This document shows positions 58,472 to 64,000 of a DNA stretch of 64,000 nucleotides, piece by piece. The DNA comes from Pycnopodia helianthoides (lineage: Eukaryota; Echinodermata; Asteroidea; Forcipulatida; Asteriidae). Each line of letters begins with the position of its first letter. Position 1 is the first letter of the stretch. The notes below the pieces were generated by a model. That model worked only from the letters and a program-made list of their open reading frames with translations. It was not told the DNA's origin and made no database searches. Where the stretch lies: positions 15,597,168 through 15,661,167 of the forward strand of contig CM063246.1 in NCBI GenBank assembly GCA_032158295.1. Direction: 5' to 3'. The position numbers and the translations under genes were made by a program.

Positions 58472-59341
58472 CCTGAATAAAGAGAAGTCGAAGAAAATTT
58501 AATAACTATAGATAAAGTACGACGATACAATCACATATTGATTGGTGAAATCAACTTAATTACAATAAACTGTAATTCTTCTGGTGTAGGACTAGGCTGT
58601 CATTAACAACTTTCATTTGAAATACGTACAATCAAAATGGCTAATAGTGAATGATCTTAAGTAATAATTAACAAGATGCATACATAGTACACGTCCCGAG
58701 TAGGTTTGCGCAACGACTTTGTCTTTCTTTTTCCTAATTCCAGCGTGAAATCATTGAAATTATCAGAATCAGTTCTAAATACTAACAAACAATTCTTAGA
58801 GAAATAAAATATTTTGTAAACAGTTTTGTAAGCCGATACTTTGCATTTTTAATCAATTACATTCAAAAGGACGAACAATACGTCACAAAGTTTCTAGTCC
58901 CTTAAAACGTCTTACCGTTGGACAGAAAAGAGGGCCTTACTGTACTACTACTTATTATATTAATAGAAATGGGTCCCTTGGCAAAAACCTCACCATAAGC
59001 ACGTAAAGCTCGGCAAGATAGCATTATGGTGGGACACTGAGTAAGGGACGACCCACTGTGTACAAGATTGATCTAATAATACACTCAGTTCACACCGTTG
59101 GTTTCATGAGATATCATGGTGTTCCCTGCATGATGTCAATCCATCAGCATTATACGCTCCCTACTTCAAGTCATATTGCTCCAAAAATTAAGTCCTTTCT
59201 TTGAAAAGACTAAGCACTTCATCGCGATGTACATGAAGCCATGGTGCATGAATTTACGAAGTTCATGAAAGTAATGAGGGGTTAATGTTACATGTTCCCC
59301 GTCATACCATCATCATTCATTAACAAATATCGGTATTAGTA
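58472..59341. other. Probable 5' UTR intron of the EF-hand gene
   Basis: No gene was seen. If the UTR exon near 62.6 kb is real, the sequence from 58473 to 62596 is its intron. Confidence 0.35.
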
Positions 59342-59745
59342 TTAAAGGCAGCTGGGTATACTTTTGATAATTGTCAAAGACTATAGTATCCTCACTTGGT
59401 GTATCCCAACATATGCATAGAATAACAAACCTTTTTGAAAATTTGGGCTAAATTGGTCATCGAGGTTGCCAGAAAGTAATGAAAGAAAAAACACTGTTGT
59501 TGCAGAGAATTGTGTGCTTTCAGATGCCTGAGAAAGGCTTCATGCCTGAACTGAAGCCTTTCTCAGATTCAAAAAAATATTTTAGTGACAAATTACCTCT
59601 TTCTATAAAACTACGTTACTTCAGAGGGAGTCGTTTCTCACAATGTTTTATACTATCAGCAGCTCTCAGGTGCTCCTTACCAAGTAAGTTTTTATGATAG
59701 TGTATTTCTTGAATAATTACCAAAAGTATCCACTGCTGCTTTTAT
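59342..59745 (+). mobile_element. TTAA-type miniature element family D
   Basis: The left end TTAAAGGCAGCTGGGTATAC, with CTTTTGATAATTGTCAAAGA, is mirrored by AATAATTACCAAAAGTATCC and ACTGCTGCTTTT. The centre is a clean hairpin, CTGAGAAAGGCTTC...GAAGCCTTTCTCAG (59528-59566). The right side ends TTTTATT, so its TTAA has decayed. It shares AATTGTCAAAGAC with family C and AAATTGGTCATCGAGG with family B. The 72-codon ORF inside it is not a gene. Confidence 0.75.
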
Positions 59746-60344
59746 TCCGGGAGAAAATTCGTACAACGTGAATAGAAATCACATCTTGTTATACTTGTCC
59801 GTTGACTCCAACTCTTCACACAGAATAACCAAAGGATATAAAAACAATTTTATATCTTCTTTAATTCCTATGTCTGTCTACTTTTGAGAGTGACCCTGTT
59901 TTGCGTTCTGTGCTATTTTTGACACGCTTGCCTTTCTCAGAATATAATTTCACAAAAAGTCACTTAAAAATAGTGTAAGAAAAATGCAGCATGACGTTTT
60001 CCCAGATACCTTTTGTAGGCCTTCCCCAACAGATGCATGAACTTACTGATCCCAGGCTCAGACTGTACAGCTGGGTGAACGCAAAGTAACACTATGTAAA
60101 ATCATACAACTGGTCTTTAACTATACTGTTGTGAAGTGATCATTCTTCGTCATGACAGAAGCATGTGAACGTTGATCCTTGCGCTAAGATTAAACCCATT
60201 TCCAAGTCTTTTGAAAGAAGAGCAAAGCCTTGCTGAAAACTACACATACTTAGTGTGTAAGGTCTACCTATGATTCATGCTTGTTCTGTCTGCAACACAT
60301 CCGTTTTCGTGTTGTGGTATTGTTTGTTACGAGAAGATATGTGG

Positions 60345-60686
60345 TTAAAGGTATTGTACACTTTGGTAACAGCTCAAAATCAGTGTCCACATTTTGTGTG
60401 ATTAAACATATGCATGAACAAACCAACCTGTGACAGTTTGAGCTCAATTGGTCATCGAGGTCACGAGAAAATAGTGAAAAGAGATCTTATGTTTTTTTCT
60501 GTTTTTTCAAATTATCGCGCGCGATAATTACTATTGTTTTACTCGTTTCTCAGAAACGATAGCATTTTAGGCAGAAATATTTTAAGGAACCCTTTCTACC
60601 ATTACTTACTTTAAATCATGTAAGTTATGTGTGAATCTGTGACATTGTGTTTTTCGATCTTACCAATAGTGTACAGGGCCTTTTAA
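60345..60686 (-). mobile_element. TTAA miniature element family B, copy 3
   Basis: TTAA at 60345-60348 and 60683-60686. It is nearly identical to copy 2 at 56451-56792 over its whole length, including AATTATCGCGCGCGATAATT, so these two copies are the youngest pair seen. Confidence 0.88.
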
Positions 60687-62596
60687 GTCCCAATACACCT
60701 TTGATTAGAATCGGTAAATCAAATGAAATCGACTTTTATCTCGAAGCTATATTGTTTTTTATAATATACTTGAATTATATGGGTGACGTTTGAGACATTA
60801 GGACATATGTCAGTCTGAAATACTGCCATATGTGAGAAAAAAAGGTCAAAGTCCCTAAAATCCAGTTGCTCTTTCGATGTTAATAAATCGAAATAAAAAC
60901 ATTCGCACAAATTTCCTGACCAGATGAACTGTGGTCTGCGGAAACAGGAACCACCTAAAGATTGAATGATTAATGGTTTGTTGTAAATTAGAGGGTATAA
61001 AGAGAAATTAACTCTTTGAAAAACCAATGATGAATCATACCTGTTGTGATGAAATATCGATTATAGTTATTTGCATAATTCATATGAGTTGTCTTTGCGA
61101 GCATGATTAATTATCCAGAGCATGTGGTCAATATTCATGACTTATTCAGAACGGTATGGTCTCAATATTGAAGTCGGGCGTTCGAAATTTCCCCCTTGAA
61201 AACATTCAGTCGTTTTACTTTGATTTTGACGACTCATTCCTAACGTACTTGCAACTAACCAGGACTATGTTTTGAGCAACACACCCCTTCGTAAACAATC
61301 TTGCAATAGCACAAACTATTAAGAAAGGATTTATTTTGACTGAAAGGGGGCAAGCCGACTTATTGCTTACGGTTAAACGGTTTTGTATTGCTGTATCCAA
61401 TACTGTAAGACTGCAACAAGTAAGATTCTGTATGATGGAATCATCACAACAAGAGGTCTCTTGTGTGTTGTATACAGAGAGATATTGTTATCTACCCAGC
61501 CAGTCCTTGCTTACGGTTATACAGTGCAGAAACTGTGGGTCTACTCTGTTTCCAATGGTAAGTCCTATATACACGCGCACAAAGGCACTCACAGGCTTAA
61601 AACCACAACTCCTCATTAAGAACGTGGCTACTTAAGTTATATCTGTGGGTCCTTTCTCTATGAGTTATGGTAGATGCACAAACTTAGATAAAGGGCACTT
61701 GAAGACGTTTACCCCATGAGGCGAAGAGTTGAATGGGACCCGGGCAGGAGCAATCTCTTCTAATTGGTCAACAAGATAATCTACCCTGGGACCATAATGC
61801 TCGTTAGGAGATAGGTGGTAAACTGACAACATTAGGGGATCGTGGAAAAATAAAATTAGTAGATACACGTTATCACTATTTAAAAAAAGGCTATAAGACA
61901 GCTTGGTAACCTAAGGAATACAAAGGTTTAAACGAAACTGAATCTGCGATATTGTGCAGAAACCTTGTGGATGTCTAGATAGCGCCGCAAGGATAACATG
62001 AAGCTGGGCGTGTGCTTGTTTCTAGAATACAGTGCTCGCACAGTTACAGTTTCCTTGCATTCTAAGTCAGAGCTAGATAACCGCGTTTTGTCAATGCATA
62101 ATTATCTTATTATCTTTCTTCTTCTGCTGCCGAGGAAACAAACAACACATCACCATCATACTCATAGCCTAGAGAAATTTGCAAATTTAAAGGAATGACA
62201 AATGTCCTCCGACGATCCGTAGCCCGTATACGAAATCCCAACTCGGTCTTCGAAAGATCGCAATTTATGCTTGGCAAAAGGTTAGGCAGCGAAACCATCC
62301 GTGACACGGAGCCATTCGTAACACAAATTCTCTGCAAGTGCAAAACAGAATACGATGATTTACAGTAACATAGCTAGATCAGATTTAATAGAACTGCAGC
62401 ATTAATCCCACAAAAATGTAGCTCTGTCCTTAATCGGTTTTTCACATGGATCATGCAAACATCATGCCACTCAACTTGCTCAGAATTATCATTTCAACTT
62501 TCCCTTTAATAAGATTCAGACAAAAGGACGAAAAGAATACATCCAAGCAGTTCTCACTCTTTTCTTATCCGGACATAATTTCCCCACCAGACTCAC
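60687..62596. other. Non-coding DNA, no supported exon
   Basis: Short ORFs on both strands show no domain, and nothing else was recognised. Confidence 0.4.
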
Positions 62597-62690
62597 CTGT
62601 AGTATACTGGATCAGAACGTGGGTCTGAACAGGCTCTGAGACGCCGATTGGTGTTAATTCCACGTTGGGTTGAGATTGTCTAGTCAGAGT
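62597..62690 (-). other. Candidate 5' UTR exon of the EF-hand gene
   Basis: On the minus strand a strong donor CTACAG/GTGAGT ends a GC-balanced stretch at 62597. No reading frame in it has a convincing start leading to the donor. The EF-hand coding exon at 58471 starts right after an acceptor and needs an upstream exon, so this is a natural candidate about 4.1 kb away. The 5' limit is a guess. Confidence 0.3.
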
Positions 62691-64000
62691 GAGATGAAGT
62701 ATACGCTGCCAATACCCAGCATGGAGCCAGCAAACTACACGAACACTACTCACTTATTTGTACAATCACTCTCAGGGTCTTGGACTGTTTAAACAGGAGA
62801 ATGTCATGGGTTGGTTGGTTGGTTTAAATTACGGGCAGGATTGAGCTTTGTTTAGCTTGTTTGCAAGGCGATGCACTATACAGAGTGGTTCCCATGTAAT
62901 TCAACCACGTCTACAGAAGCTTCATCGAGAAGTGCGGCTGATTTATAAGCCTATTTAGCCGTACGTGTCTTGTACACCGTGTCTCACTGACCCCAGAGGT
63001 CCGCTGTGTTTATCCTTATCCATACAAACAAAAGCTGATGGAGTCAGCATCATCATCGTCTTGTACATAAAGAAGGGACATTGTCAGGATGTTGTCTGCC
63101 ATGGACCTTGTGGTTAATAAGTTAAAGGAAACCTTCACAATCACATGAACAGCTTAAATTGACTAGTTTTACAAGAGTTCTTACAAGCATGGATGAAGGA
63201 TATTCGATCTTTATTGGTATACACAATGTATTCAATTTGAAGTATTCACAGACGTATGTATAATTATAGAGAAAGTCTCTAATGGCATAATTTGTAACTA
63301 TCAAACTTAATTATGCAACTTTCAGTTGTACGACAATGACCGAGCTGGCCAAGTAGGCTACAAAGCATTTTGATTTTATCGTTCCTGCATCGTACTACCA
63401 AGCGAAGTTTACAGAAATTACTGAAACTAATGTAATTTTGAAGACAATTAAATAACGTCATTAATCACACAATTATTCCATGCCATTTTTTATCGGTTAT
63501 AAAGAAGCAGGAACTCGTCTATATTTCGGATGTTTATGAAGAGACAAAGCAGACTGAATTCTTGCAACAAAATGCCGTGTAGGTAGGCTATATTATACAA
63601 AATGTTAAAGGGAAAGTGTAGCATGGTTTTTTGTTTGTTAGGGGTTTATTTTTTATTTTTTAAGAGAAAGGGCAATAAACGCACCTAAACAGCCTGTAAA
63701 TATTTCACGTTTCGTTTGAGCACAACGAAAAGCCGTTTACGTTTATTATTTTATTCTAAGTACTCACACTGAAACAAAACGTCTCGTAACCTCTGACAAT
63801 AGCGCCACCTGCCATCAGACTTATTTGACAATATTCTTGATTATCTACTGCAGTAAACTGTTACCACCATCGGACCATACCTTCCTCCATGACTGGACTA
63901 TAACACAAATCAAACATGTCTCATCACACTGTCTAATTCGTAGTAACTTAGGTCAGATTTGGCATCCCTGAATATTTGTCTGCTAATAACATCATTACTG
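62691..64000. other. Intergenic DNA, possibly upstream of the EF-hand gene
   Basis: No exon, domain or repeat family was recognised. A GGTTGGTTGGTTT run lies at about 62810-62823. Any promoter for the EF-hand gene would be expected in the lower part of this interval, but no TATA/Inr pair could be assigned. Confidence 0.35.

Overview
The window looks like nuclear DNA of an invertebrate deuterostome, most likely an echinoderm such as a sea star. This is an inference from its character: AT-rich sequence, short exons far apart with GT/AG junctions, a decayed non-LTR retrotransposon, many short foldback elements flanked by TTAA, long minisatellites, and secreted or membrane domain types (CUB, EF-hand). 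Nothing prokaryotic was seen: no operons, CRISPR array or rRNA. No full tRNA gene was found. Most long ORFs here are chance or repeat translations.

Three split genes can be supported because splice sites and reading phases agree between exons. (1) A plus-strand gene at about 24.2-39.7 kb encodes a probable single-pass membrane protein. It has a possible signal-peptide exon, a CUB-like exon, a small cysteine-rich exon and a last exon with a membrane helix and short tail; every junction is phase 1. (2) A minus-strand gene at 50.36-52.16 kb encodes two tandem copies of a six-cysteine module that I do not recognise; its 5' end was not found. (3) A minus-strand gene at 55.26-58.48 kb, possibly with a 5' UTR exon near 62.6 kb, encodes a secreted protein of about 157 residues. 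It has a histidine-rich segment, an acidic linker and two canonical EF-hands.

Layout: 0.6-1.9 kb holds a 5'-truncated, frameshifted CR1/L2-like LINE (minus). A GC-richer exon-like island of unknown strand lies at 4.8-5.0 kb. A GAT-rich 55-bp minisatellite lies at 7.9-8.9 kb, and the inverse ATC-rich array at 15.85-16.8 kb, followed by a CTG-rich tract at 17.4-17.9 kb. Gene 1 spans 24-39.7 kb, and its last intron contains a minisatellite of about 1.1 kb (21-bp unit) and several foldback elements. From 39.7 to 50.3 kb there are only repeats. Genes 2 and 3 occupy 50.3-58.5 kb. The rest is intergenic with more TTAA elements.

The most distinctive features are a set of related TTAA-flanked miniature elements that share outer modules but carry different central palindromes, the two-module cysteine protein, and a hairpin whose minus-strand 5' arm loosely resembles let-7. 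The three genes show no evidence of acting in one pathway.
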